This document shows, one piece after another, positions 49,344 to 59,492 of a stretch of 64,000 bases of DNA; positions within the stretch are counted from its first letter, which is position 1; every line of letters begins with the position of its first letter. This DNA comes from Hydrogenophaga sp. Its GTDB lineage: Bacteria > Pseudomonadota > Gammaproteobacteria > Burkholderiales > Burkholderiaceae_C. The notes below the pieces were generated by a model. The model ran no database searches. It had not been told where the DNA came from and saw only the letters and a program-made list of their open reading frames with translations. The translations under genes were made by a program, and so were the position numbers. The stretch covers positions 28,851 through 92,850 of the forward strand of contig NZ_JAHVAB010000079.1 of assembly GCF_019264445.1 (NCBI RefSeq), read 5' to 3'.

Positions 49344-50075
49344 TCAGGCGCTGAAATGCCTGAACTGGCCCGCAAAGGCCTTCGGGCGTGGGAAATCAAG
49401 ATCGCCGTGCTTGCTGGTCTGCAGACCCAGATGAACCAGCGATTCGGCCAATTTCACGGCAGCGGTGACGCCCTCGACCACGGGCAGTCCCACTGCTTTG
49501 GCAATGGTGTCGGTGAGGTCGGCCATGCCGCCGCACCCCAACACAATGGCGCCAATGCCGTCCTCTTCCTTGGCGCGCTGGCTTTCCTGAATGATCCGGC
49601 GCAAGGCCGCTTGCGGGTCGTGCTCCAGATCGAGCACCGGGATTTCAGCGGCGCGAACGCGGCGGCACTGATGCGCGAACCCGTACTGCGCGAGCAAGTG
49701 CTCGGCAATGATCCCGGTGCGCCCCAGCGTGGTCACCACCGAGAAGCGGGTTGAGATCATCGCGGCGAGGTGAAAGGCCGCTTCCGCAATGCCGATCACT
49801 GGCGCGCGGGTGAGTTCGCGCGCCGACAGCAAACCCGGGTCGCCAAAGCAGGCGATGACGTACGCATCGGTTCCGTCACGTTCCCCCGCCATCACTTCTT
49901 CGGCGACGCCGACTGCGGCGACCGCTTCATCGAAATGGCTCTCGATCGACACCGGACCACCGGCGGGCTGGGTCGCGACGATCTGCGTGCCTGGCCCGGC
50001 AACCCGTCGCGCAGCCTGCGCAATGGTGTCGGTCATGGCGGCGGTGGTGTTGGGGTTGATCACCCGGATCTTCAT
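49344..50075 (-). CDS. Allantoin/hydantoin racemase family protein
   Basis: 243 residues from the ATG at 50075 (MKIRVINPNTTAAMTDTIA), with GGAG upstream. It belongs to the Asp/Glu/hydantoin racemase family. The two catalytic Cys are visible in VIACFGDPGL (near residue 77) and VLGCGGMADL (near residue 181). HpxA allantoin racemase and HyuE hydantoin racemase both look like this. The urate-degradation context favours allantoin. A GTATAC palindrome lies 41 bp upstream. Confidence 0.88.
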   Translation of the reverse strand: MKIRVINPNTTAAMTDTIAQAARRVAGPGTQIVATQPAGGPVSIESHFDEAVAAVGVAEEVMAGERDGTDAYVIACFGDPGLLSARELTRAPVIGIAEAAFHLAAMISTRFSVVTTLGRTGIIAEHLLAQYGFAHQCRRVRAAEIPVLDLEHDPQAALRRIIQESQRAKEEDGIGAIVLGCGGMADLTDTIAKAVGLPVVEGVTAAVKLAESLVHLGLQTSKHGDLDFPRPKAFAGQFRHFSA

Positions 50076-50115
50076 GTCGCACTCCAGTTTCGGATTCAAT
50101 ATTCGTGAACATATT

Positions 50116-50125
50116 TTGTATACAA
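50116..50125. promoter_or_regulatory. Candidate purine-regulon operator upstream of the racemase
   Basis: TTGTATACAA, a perfect 10-bp palindrome sharing the GTATAC core and TGTATACA centre with the other sites, but with diverged flanks (about 10 of 16 positions of the full palindrome). It lies 40 bp upstream of the racemase start, where a promoter is expected. Confidence 0.55.
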
Positions 50126-50217
50126 CTATTGAATCCAGCAAGCGCCGATCATCCGAACGGGGTCGGGGTTTTCCCGGGGTGGGAGCTGGGGATGGGCGCG
50201 GCCTGGGCCGCCGGCGC

Positions 50218-51060
50218 TCAGGCGCCGATCGTCTGCAGCAACTGCGCCACCACCGAGGCTGCAATCACCGCAGGCGCCTTGCCCGCAATGCCGGCCAACC
50301 CGATCGGGCAGGTGATGCGGGCCATTTCCTCGTCGCTGTAGCCGCGCTGGCGCAGTCGGCTGCGAAAGGTGGCCCATTTGGTGGCGCTGCCGATGAGGCC
50401 AATGAAGCCGAGGTCGTGGTGCTCGCGCAGCCGCTGCAGGCAGGCCGCGACGATGTCGAGGTCTTCCGCGTGCGAGAAGCTCATGATCAACACGCTTGCC
50501 CCCGGCGGCACATCACGCACCGCCGCCTGCACGGGATTGGAGTGCTCGGTGCGGACATGCGTGGGCACATCGGCGGGAAACACTTCGTCGCGGCTGTCGA
50601 TCCATGTCACATCGAACGGCAGGGGCGCAAGTGCCTTCACCAGCGCATGGCCCACGTGTCCGCCGCCAAAGAGCGCCACCGGCGAGTGACCTTCGCGCAG
50701 ACGTTCACGCAGCGAAGCGATGTGGGAAGCGTCCACCCGCTCGAAGTGCAACGTCAGGGCACCACCACAGCATTGCCCCAGGCTCGGGCCGAGCGTGACC
50801 GGCTGCGTCCATCTGTCTGCAGTGGCGCTGGCGGATGCCAGCGCCTCGCGCGCCTGGCGCATCGCGTCCCACTCGAGGTGACCACCGCCAATCGTGCCGA
50901 TGGCACCGCCCGTCGCACCTGCAAAAACGGCCATCCACGCACCAGACTCGCGCGGCACAGAACCGCGCGTGGCGCCCACCGACACCAGCACGGCCGGTTC
51001 GCTCGCCAGACGGAATACAAAGGTTTCAAGCGCTTCGGACATGTGTGGCGCCGACGTCAA
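50218..51060 (-). CDS. xdhC: Xanthine dehydrogenase accessory protein XdhC
   Basis: 280 residues from 51060 or 274 from the ATG at 51042. The N-terminal XdhC/CoxI domain has SVGATRGSVPRESGAWM, TIGGGHLEWDAM and SLGQCCGGALTLHFE. The C-terminal Rossmann domain has FGGGHVGHALVKAL. XdhC binds the molybdenum cofactor and inserts the sulfurated form into XdhB. No xdhA or xdhB is present in this window, so the enzyme must be encoded elsewhere. Confidence 0.92.
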   Translation of the reverse strand: MTSAPHMSEALETFVFRLASEPAVLVSVGATRGSVPRESGAWMAVFAGATGGAIGTIGGGHLEWDAMRQAREALASASATADRWTQPVTLGPSLGQCCGGALTLHFERVDASHIASLRERLREGHSPVALFGGGHVGHALVKALAPLPFDVTWIDSRDEVFPADVPTHVRTEHSNPVQAAVRDVPPGASVLIMSFSHAEDLDIVAACLQRLREHHDLGFIGLIGSATKWATFRSRLRQRGYSDEEMARITCPIGLAGIAGKAPAVIAASVVAQLLQTIGA

Positions 51061-51219
51061 AAAAGATGTATGGAGACGTAATCGGGATCAAGGCTGGCCA
51101 GTATCCGCCGTACTGTACGCACGCCCTGTCAAAAACGCCCATACACTCCATCCGCCTCGCCATATGGTCCGCTCGAAGACCAGGGCACGGCACCCGATCA
51201 GACTTACTGGCCTGCCCAC

Positions 51220-51780
51220 ATGAGAGACATCGCTTCTGCCCCGCGTCCCGCCCAGCGCGACGCCGCCACCCGCCAACGCTCCCCGTGGAGCTGGGCTGGC
51301 ATCTGCACCGCCGCACTGCTGGCCGCCTGCGCCGCACCACTGCCTCCCCCGCCCCCACCACCCCCGCCACCACCACCGGCGCCCGTGCCGGCACCGCCAC
51401 CTCCCGTTAGCGCGCTGCCCGCACCGACCCTCGTGTCGCATGCCGTCTCGCCGCTGGACTACCGCAAGGACGGCGCGCGCCACATTTACGAACGCAACAG
51501 CCACCGCATCTACAAGGGCCAGCTGCCCCCGCTGATGCATGCCGTGGGCGTTCTGCAGGTGCAGGTGGATGCGCGCGGCAATGTGCAGAACATCAGCTGG
51601 ATGCGCGCGCCCAGCCACGTGCCCGACGTGATGCGCGAGATCGAGCGCACCGTGCGCGCCGCAGCCCCGTTCCCTGCGCCCGTTCGCATGGGCAGCGTGA
51701 CCTACACCGATGTGTGGTTGTGGGACAAGAGCGGCAACTTCCAGCTCGACACCCTCACCGAGGGCCAGCGCAACCGCTGA
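51220..51780 (+). CDS. Proline-rich putative lipoprotein with TonB-like C-terminus
   Basis: 186 residues. Residues 22-37 form a hydrophobic segment ending in a lipobox-like LLAACAAP, so lipidation is plausible although the N-region is long. Twelve consecutive prolines (mixed codons) follow near residues 40-51. The C-terminal part (LPPLMHAVGVLQVQVDARGNVQNI, then REIERTVRAAAPFPAP) resembles the TonB C-terminal fold. No TonB box partner is adjacent. It is followed by a terminator. Confidence 0.75.
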   Translation: MRDIASAPRPAQRDAATRQRSPWSWAGICTAALLAACAAPLPPPPPPPPPPPPAPVPAPPPPVSALPAPTLVSHAVSPLDYRKDGARHIYERNSHRIYKGQLPPLMHAVGVLQVQVDARGNVQNISWMRAPSHVPDVMREIERTVRAAAPFPAPVRMGSVTYTDVWLWDKSGNFQLDTLTEGQRNR

Positions 51781-51802
51781 ACACCGTCGAAAACGCTAGA
51801 AG

Positions 51803-51828
51803 AACCCGCCCCATCCGGCGGGTTTTTT
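51803..51828 (+). terminator. Intrinsic terminator between convergent genes
   Basis: An 8-bp stem (AACCCGCC / GGCGGGTT) with a 6-nt loop, followed by a T run to 51828 on the plus strand. It ends the lipoprotein gene; on the minus strand it may also serve uraH. Confidence 0.88.
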
Positions 51829-51837
51829 CATGGCCGA

Positions 51838-52191
51838 TCAACTGCCCCGGTAGGTGGAGTAGCTCCACGGGCTCACCAGGAGCGGCACGTGGTAATGCTG
51901 GTCTGCGTGCGCCACACCGAAGTCCAGCGCCACGCGGTTGAGGAAGTTGGGCTCGGGCAGGGTCACGCCCTTGGCCGCGAAGTAGCCCTTCACATCAAAC
52001 ACCAAGCGGTAGGTGCCGGTCTTGAGGCTGCTGTGGTCGTACAGCAGGCCATCGGGGTTGCGGCCATCCTGGTTGAGGGTGAAGCGCTTGACCAGCGTGG
52101 CCTCATCGCCAGCGGTGGTGTGCAGTTCCACCACCATGCCGGCGGCGGGGCAGCCGTGCATCGTGTCCAGTACGTGTGTGCTCAAGCCCAT
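51838..52191 (-). CDS. uraH: 5-hydroxyisourate hydrolase
   Basis: 117 residues, transthyretin-like family. It begins MGLSTHVLDTMHGCPA and ends in the diagnostic YRGS. The active-site His of STHVLD, the Arg in the NQDGRNPDG region and the His of DQHYHVPLLVSP are visible. It converts the PuuD product to OHCU. It is divergent from gntR copy 2; the shared 74-bp gap holds the perfect palindrome. Confidence 0.97.
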   Translation of the reverse strand: MGLSTHVLDTMHGCPAAGMVVELHTTAGDEATLVKRFTLNQDGRNPDGLLYDHSSLKTGTYRLVFDVKGYFAAKGVTLPEPNFLNRVALDFGVAHADQHYHVPLLVSPWSYSTYRGS

Positions 52192-52224
52192 GGCTGTGTC
52201 CTTGGTGTGTTTGACGGTCGACCG

Positions 52225-52240
52225 AAAGTGTATACACTTT
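52225..52240. promoter_or_regulatory. Candidate purine-regulon operator in the uraH/gntR divergon
   Basis: AAAGTGTATACACTTT, a perfect 16-bp palindrome identical to the one upstream of puuD. It lies 33 bp from the uraH start and 25 bp from the gntR start. It overlaps the proposed -35 of the gntR promoter, so binding would block transcription of the regulator itself. Confidence 0.75.
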
Positions 52241-52259
52241 TTGTTTTTCTGGATATGAT
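52231..52259 (+). promoter_or_regulatory. Possible promoter of gntR copy 2
   Basis: TATACA (52231-52236), a 17-bp spacer, and TATGAT (52254-52259, five of six consensus bases). The expected start of transcription is close to the ATG at 52266, and no ribosome binding site precedes that ATG, so the mRNA may be leaderless. Confidence 0.4.
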
Positions 52260-52265
52260 GACCTC

Positions 52266-52931
52266 ATGGAAACCTCCAGCACCCTGCACATCGTCGAGTC
52301 GTTGACACGGGCCATCGTGGAGCACCGTTTGCACCCGGGCACCAAGCTGGCCGAGCAAAAACTGGCGGACCACTTCGGCGTCTCGCGCACCCTGGTTCGC
52401 CAGGCCCTCTTCCAGCTTTCCCAGAACCGGCTGATCCGGCTGGAGCCCGCGCGGGGTGCCTTCGTGGCCACGCCTTCGGTGGAAGAAGCACAGCAGGTGT
52501 TTGCCGTGCGCCGCATGCTCGAGGTGGAAATGACGCGCGCTTTCGTCAAGACCGTGACCAACGCCAAGCTCAAGGCGCTGCGCGAACACGTGGCGCAGGA
52601 AAAGCTAGCGGTGAACAACGAAGACGTGGCAGGCCGCACCGAGTTGCTGGGTGACTTCCACGTGCGCATGGCCGAGCTCATGGGCAACCAGGTGCTGGCC
52701 GAGCTGCTGCGCGAGCTCATCTCGCGCTGCGCCTTGATCACGCTCATGTACCAGAGCAACCAGGCCGCCGAACATTCAAACGATGAGCACGCCGACATCG
52801 TCAAGGCGCTGGCTGCGCGCGACGAAGAGCTGGCGGTGCGCCTGATGAACGAACACCTGCTGCACGTCGAGGAAAACCTCACCTTCGACCGCAAGCTGCC
52901 GACCAACGACATCTCCATGGCCCTGTCATGA
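52266..52931 (+). CDS. GntR-family regulator, FCD subfamily (copy 2)
   Basis: 221 residues. Helix-turn-helix at about 5-68 (ADHFGVSRTLVRQALFQL; wing ARGAFVATPS). The FCD domain has Asp130/His132 in LLGDFHVRMAE and the NDEHADI motif. It is the paralog of the 47174-47920 protein. It heads an operon: its stop overlaps the puuE start (ATGA), followed by the fused uraD-allC gene and an M20 hydrolase gene. The product probably represses this operon and senses a pathway intermediate. Confidence 0.9.
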   Translation: METSSTLHIVESLTRAIVEHRLHPGTKLAEQKLADHFGVSRTLVRQALFQLSQNRLIRLEPARGAFVATPSVEEAQQVFAVRRMLEVEMTRAFVKTVTNAKLKALREHVAQEKLAVNNEDVAGRTELLGDFHVRMAELMGNQVLAELLRELISRCALITLMYQSNQAAEHSNDEHADIVKALAARDEELAVRLMNEHLLHVEENLTFDRKLPTNDISMALS

Positions 52932-53878
52932 CCTACGACTCCACCGCCCCTTACCCCCGCGATCTCGCCGGTTACGGCCGCGACGTGCCGCATGCCCGTT
53001 GGCCCAACGGCGCGCGCATCGCGGTGCAGTTCGTGCTGAACTACGAAGAAGGCGGCGAAAACAGCGTGCTGCACGGGGACGATGCGTCCGAACAGTTTCT
53101 GTCCGAGATGTTCAACCCCGCCGCCTTTCCCGCGCGCCACATCAGCATGGAAGGCATCTACGAATACGGCTCGCGCGCGGGCGTCTGGCGCATCCTGCGC
53201 GAGTTCGAACGGCGCGGCCTGCCGCTCACGGTGTTTGGCATCGCCACCGCGTTGCAACGCAGCCCGGATGTGACGGCCGCCCTGAAGGAGCTGGGCCACG
53301 ACATCGCCTGCCACGGCTGGAAGTGGATCCATTACCAGAACGTGGACGAGGCCACGGAGCGCGCCCACATGGCGCAGGCCATGCAGCTCATCGAGCAACT
53401 CACCGGCAGCCGCCCGCTGGGTTGGTACACCGGGCGTGACAGCCCCAACACCCGCCGGCTGGTGGCGGACTTCGGTGGCTTCGAATACGACAGCGACTAT
53501 TACGGCGACGACCTGCCCTTCTGGATGAAAGTGCGCAAAACCGATGGTAGCGACGCGCACCAGTTGATCGTGCCCTACACGCTGGACTGCAACGACATGC
53601 GCTTCGCCCTGCCCCAGGGCTATTCGCACGCCGACCCGTTCTTCCAGTACATGAAGGACACCTTCGATGCGCTCTACGCCGAAGGCGACCCCGCCGGGCT
53701 GGACCGCCCCAAGATGATGAGCATCGGCATGCACTGCCGTCTGCTCGGCCGCCCGGGTCGCATCACCGCGTTGCAACGCTTCCTCGATCACATTCAGCGG
53801 CACGACAAGGTCTGGGTGGCGCGGCGCCTGGACATCGCGCGCCACTGGAAGGCCACGCACCCCGTCAGCACCACCTGA
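52928..53878 (+). CDS. puuE: Allantoinase, polysaccharide-deacetylase type
   Basis: 316 residues. It shows the PuuE pattern RDLAGYGRDVPHARWPNGA, then VQFVLNYEEGGENSVLHGD, IACHGWKWIHY and GWYTGRDSPNTRRL. This family hydrolyses allantoin to allantoate without metal-rich amidohydrolase motifs, unlike AllB. It is coupled to gntR copy 2 by an ATGA overlap and is 22 bp before the uraD-allC fusion. Confidence 0.95.
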   Translation: MTYDSTAPYPRDLAGYGRDVPHARWPNGARIAVQFVLNYEEGGENSVLHGDDASEQFLSEMFNPAAFPARHISMEGIYEYGSRAGVWRILREFERRGLPLTVFGIATALQRSPDVTAALKELGHDIACHGWKWIHYQNVDEATERAHMAQAMQLIEQLTGSRPLGWYTGRDSPNTRRLVADFGGFEYDSDYYGDDLPFWMKVRKTDGSDAHQLIVPYTLDCNDMRFALPQGYSHADPFFQYMKDTFDALYAEGDPAGLDRPKMMSIGMHCRLLGRPGRITALQRFLDHIQRHDKVWVARRLDIARHWKATHPVSTT

Positions 53879-53900
53879 ACACGCCGCCCGAGACCCCTTC

Positions 53901-55685
53901 ATGCCCATCACCCTGCAACAACTCAACGACGCGCCGCTGACCGAGGCCGCGCAGATGCTCGACGGCCTGTACGAGCACTCACCCTGGATTGCCCAGCAGG
54001 CGCTCGCGCAACGGCCTTTTGCGTCCCTGGCCGCGCTCAAACACGCCATGGTGACCGTGCTCGCCCAGGCCAGCACCGACGCCCAGCTCGCGCTCATTCG
54101 CGCCCACCCCGAGCTGGCGGGCAGGGCCATGGTGAGCCAGTCGCTGACGGTCGAATCCACCAACGAACAGACGAAGGCAGGCCTCACCCATTGCACGCCT
54201 GAAGAATTCGCGCACATCCAGCAACTCAACGCGCAGTACAACGCGAAGTTTGGTTTCCCCTTCATCCTCGCCGTGCGCGGGCCGCGCGGCACAGGCCTGC
54301 CCAAGCGCGAGATCATCGCCACGTTCGAACGCCGCCTGGGCAACCCGGCGGACTTCGAGCGCGCCGAGTGCCTGCGGCACATCCACCGCATCGCCGAGAT
54401 TCGGCTGAATGACAAGTTCGGCTTCGAACCCGTTACCGGCCACACGGTGTGGGACTGGCACGAAGACCTGGCCCGCCACAGCGACCCGGGCTTTGCCGAG
54501 CAGGGACAGCTCACGGTGACCTACCTCACCGACGCACACCGCGCCTGCGCGGCCGACATCGCAACCCGCATGCGCGAATGCGGCTTTGACGACGTGGGCA
54601 TCGACGCCGTGGGCAACGTGGTGGGGCGCTACCACGGCAGCACCGCCGACGCCCCCGCCCTGCTCACTGGCAGCCACTACGACACGGTGCGCAACGGCGG
54701 CAAGTACGACGGCCGCCTGGGCATCTTCGTGCCCATGGCTTGCGTGCAGCGCCTGCATGCCGCGGGCCGGCGGCTGCCGTTCGGCATCGAGGTGGTGGGC
54801 TTCGCCGAAGAGGAAGGCCAGCGCTACAAGGCCACCTTTCTTGGCTCGGGCGCGCTCACCGGTCACTTCAACCCCGCCTGGCTTGACCAGCAGGATGCCG
54901 ACGGCGTGACCATGCGCCAGGCCATGCAACACGCCGGCCTGCCCGGCACGCTGGAGGCCATCGGCACGCTGCAGCGCGATCCGTCGCGGTACCTGGGCTT
55001 TGTCGAAGTGCACATCGAACAAGGCCCGGTGCTCAACGAGATGGACCTGCCCCTGGGCGTGGTCACCTCCATCAATGCCAGCGTGCGCTACCTGTGCGAG
55101 GCCATCGGCATGGCCAGCCACGCGGGCACCACGCCCATGAACCGCCGCCGCGACCCCGCCAGCGCCGTGGCCGAGCTCGCGCTTTATGCCGAGCAGCGCG
55201 CCAGTGCCGACGGCGACTCCGTGGCCACCATCGGCATGCTGCAGGTGCCCGGCGGCTCCATCAATGTGGTGCCGGGCCGTTGCACCTTCTCGCTCGACCT
55301 GCGCGCCCCCAGCAACGCCCAGCGCGATGCGCTGGAGCGCGACATCCTCGCGCAGCTGCGCGCCATCTGCGAGCGCCGTGGCATCGGCCTGAAGACCGAA
55401 GAAACCATGCGCGCCGCCGCCGCCCCCAGTGCACCTGCCTGGCAAGCCCGCTGGGAGCGTGCTGTGAACGCGCTGGGTGTGCCGCTGCACCGCATGCCCA
55501 GCGGCGCGGGCCACGACGCCATGAAGCTGCACGAAGTGATGCCACAGGCCATGCTTTTCGTGCGCGGCCTCAACAGCGGCATCAGCCACAACCCACTGGA
55601 ATCGTCCACCAGCGACGACATCGAGCTGAGCGTCAACGCTTTCTCGAACCTGCTCGAACAACTCGCCACCGAACACACGCACTGA
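53901..55685 (+). CDS. OHCU decarboxylase fused to allantoate amidohydrolase
   Basis: 594 residues, two enzymes in one chain. Residues 1 to about 175 are a UraD domain with catalytic His69 (RAHPEL) and Glu89 (STNEQTKAG), GFPFILAVRG, and the ending AEIRLNDKFGF. Residues about 190-594 are an AllC-type M20 amidohydrolase: His259/Asp261 (GSHYDTV), the Asp of GKYDGRLG, the Glu pair of GFAEEEGQR, His in VEVHIEQGPVL, and SGAGHDAMKL. The two domains flank the PuuE step: UraD makes S-allantoin, AllC uses allantoate. Free-standing forms are usual in many bacteria. Confidence 0.92.
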   Translation: MPITLQQLNDAPLTEAAQMLDGLYEHSPWIAQQALAQRPFASLAALKHAMVTVLAQASTDAQLALIRAHPELAGRAMVSQSLTVESTNEQTKAGLTHCTPEEFAHIQQLNAQYNAKFGFPFILAVRGPRGTGLPKREIIATFERRLGNPADFERAECLRHIHRIAEIRLNDKFGFEPVTGHTVWDWHEDLARHSDPGFAEQGQLTVTYLTDAHRACAADIATRMRECGFDDVGIDAVGNVVGRYHGSTADAPALLTGSHYDTVRNGGKYDGRLGIFVPMACVQRLHAAGRRLPFGIEVVGFAEEEGQRYKATFLGSGALTGHFNPAWLDQQDADGVTMRQAMQHAGLPGTLEAIGTLQRDPSRYLGFVEVHIEQGPVLNEMDLPLGVVTSINASVRYLCEAIGMASHAGTTPMNRRRDPASAVAELALYAEQRASADGDSVATIGMLQVPGGSINVVPGRCTFSLDLRAPSNAQRDALERDILAQLRAICERRGIGLKTEETMRAAAAPSAPAWQARWERAVNALGVPLHRMPSGAGHDAMKLHEVMPQAMLFVRGLNSGISHNPLESSTSDDIELSVNAFSNLLEQLATEHTH

Positions 55686-55690
55686 ACGCC

Positions 55691-56938
55691 ATGACCATCG
55701 AACAACAACTGGATGCCTGGATCGACGCCCACTTCGACGAGGAGGTGCGCTTTCTGCAGGAACTCGTGCGCGTACCCACCGACACGCCACCTGGCAACAA
55801 CGCGCCACACGCCGAACGCACCGCCGAGCTGCTCGCCGGCATGGGCCTGATCGCCGAGAAGCACGCGGTACCCCAGGCCGAAGTGGAAGCCGCCGGCCTG
55901 CAGACCATCACCAACCTGATCGTGCGCCGCCCCTACGGTGCTGGCAAGACGATTGCCCTGAACGCCCACGGCGACGTGGTGCCGCCCGGCGAGGGCTGGA
56001 CGCACGATCCCTACGGCGGCGAGATCGTGGACGGCAAGATCTACGGCCGTGCCACGGCGGTGAGCAAGTGCGACATCGCCAGCTTCACCTTTGCCATCCG
56101 CGCGCTCGAATCGCTCAACGCGAAGCTCGCCGGCAGTGTGGAACTGCACGTGACTTACGACGAGGAATACGGCGGCGAAGTCGGCCCCGACTGGCTGCTG
56201 AAGAAGGGCCTCACCCAGCCCGATCTGATGATCGCTGCCGGCTTCAGCTACCAGGTGGTGGTGGCGCACAACGGCTGCCTGCAACTGGAAGTGACCGTGC
56301 ACGGCGACATGGCGCACGCGGCCATTCCCGACAGCGGCACCGACGCGCTGCAAGGCGCCACGCACATCCTCAACGCGCTCTACGCCCTCAACGCCGACTA
56401 CCTCAAGGTCACATCGAACGTCGAAGGCATCACCCACCCGTATCTCAACGTCGGCCAGATCGCCGGCGGCACCAACACCAACGTGATCCCCGGCAAGGTC
56501 GTGCTCAAGATCGACCGCCGCATGATCCCCGAGGAAGACCCGGCGGAAGTGGAAGCCTCACTGCGCCGCACCATCGAGCAGGCCGCGGCCAGCTTCCAGC
56601 CGCCGCGTGGCGGCAAGCAATTGAAAGTGGACGTGCGCCGCATCCTGCTTGCCCGCGCCATGAAGCCGCTCGCGGGCAACCAGCCGCTGGTGCAAGCCAT
56701 CCAGAAGCACGGCAAGGCGGTGTTCGGTGAAACCATTCCTGCGGTGGGCACGCCGCTCTACACCGATGTGCGCCTGTATGTGGAGCGCGGCATCCCGGGC
56801 GTGATCTACGGCGCTGGCCCGCGCACGGTGCGCGAGTCCAACGCCAAGCGCGCCGACGAACACCTGCAGCTTGAAGACCTCCGGCGCGCCACCCAAGTCA
56901 TTGCGCGCAGCTTGTTCGACCTGCTGCAGCCGGCCTGA
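55691..56938 (+). CDS. M20 family metallohydrolase (ArgE/DapE type)
   Basis: 415 residues from the ATG at 55691, 5 bp after the fusion gene. Metal-site residues are His93 and Asp95 (NAHGDVVPPG), Asp128 (SKCDIA, where most relatives have a GaxDMK-type motif) and Glu158/Glu159 (YDEEYGGE). It differs in type from the AllC domain upstream. The pathway still lacks a recognised ureidoglycolate-processing enzyme, so this protein is a candidate for a late ureide step. The exact substrate is unknown. Confidence 0.82.
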   Translation: MTIEQQLDAWIDAHFDEEVRFLQELVRVPTDTPPGNNAPHAERTAELLAGMGLIAEKHAVPQAEVEAAGLQTITNLIVRRPYGAGKTIALNAHGDVVPPGEGWTHDPYGGEIVDGKIYGRATAVSKCDIASFTFAIRALESLNAKLAGSVELHVTYDEEYGGEVGPDWLLKKGLTQPDLMIAAGFSYQVVVAHNGCLQLEVTVHGDMAHAAIPDSGTDALQGATHILNALYALNADYLKVTSNVEGITHPYLNVGQIAGGTNTNVIPGKVVLKIDRRMIPEEDPAEVEASLRRTIEQAAASFQPPRGGKQLKVDVRRILLARAMKPLAGNQPLVQAIQKHGKAVFGETIPAVGTPLYTDVRLYVERGIPGVIYGAGPRTVRESNAKRADEHLQLEDLRRATQVIARSLFDLLQPA

Positions 56939-57039
56939 AGCGGCCATCGCCTCATCCTTGAAACACGGCGCGCCGCTGCGCCTGGCGGGGCCATGTGCGT
57001 GACACAATGACCTCGCTTTCACGCCTACACGGAGACCCC

Positions 57040-59328
<2,289 letters not shown>

Positions 59329-59347
59329 GCTCACGCCCACTGAAAAA

Positions 59348-59372
59348 GGGACGCCACGGCGTCCCTTTTTTT
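59348..59372 (+). terminator. Intrinsic terminator after maeB
   Basis: A 7-bp stem (GGGACGC / GCGTCCC) with a 4-nt loop, followed by seven T residues. It lies 19 bp after the maeB stop and ends the gntR-puuE-uraD/allC-M20-maeB unit. Confidence 0.93.
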
Positions 59373-59434
59373 CGTCGGTACCACTGGTCTGAAACCGGGT
59401 TTCCCCTAGCTGCCCCCTATCAGATCGCACACAT

Positions 59435-59450
59435 AAACTGTATACACATT
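59435..59450. promoter_or_regulatory. Candidate purine-regulon operator upstream of the NCS2 permease
   Basis: AAACTGTATACACATT matches the perfect palindrome at 14 of 16 positions and keeps the TGTATACA core. It lies 42 bp before the permease start, in the expected promoter area. Confidence 0.6.
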
Positions 59451-59492
59451 TGCATGCATTGAAGACCACATACGCCCCCAAAGGAACCCCAC

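Noticed and set aside
52266..52931. Reading copy 2 of the GntR regulators as a pyruvate or lactate regulator (PdhR/LldR type)
   Set aside because: The operator palindrome has a GTATAC centre rather than the TGGT/ACCA arms I associate with those regulators, and all neighbours are urate or allantoin genes.
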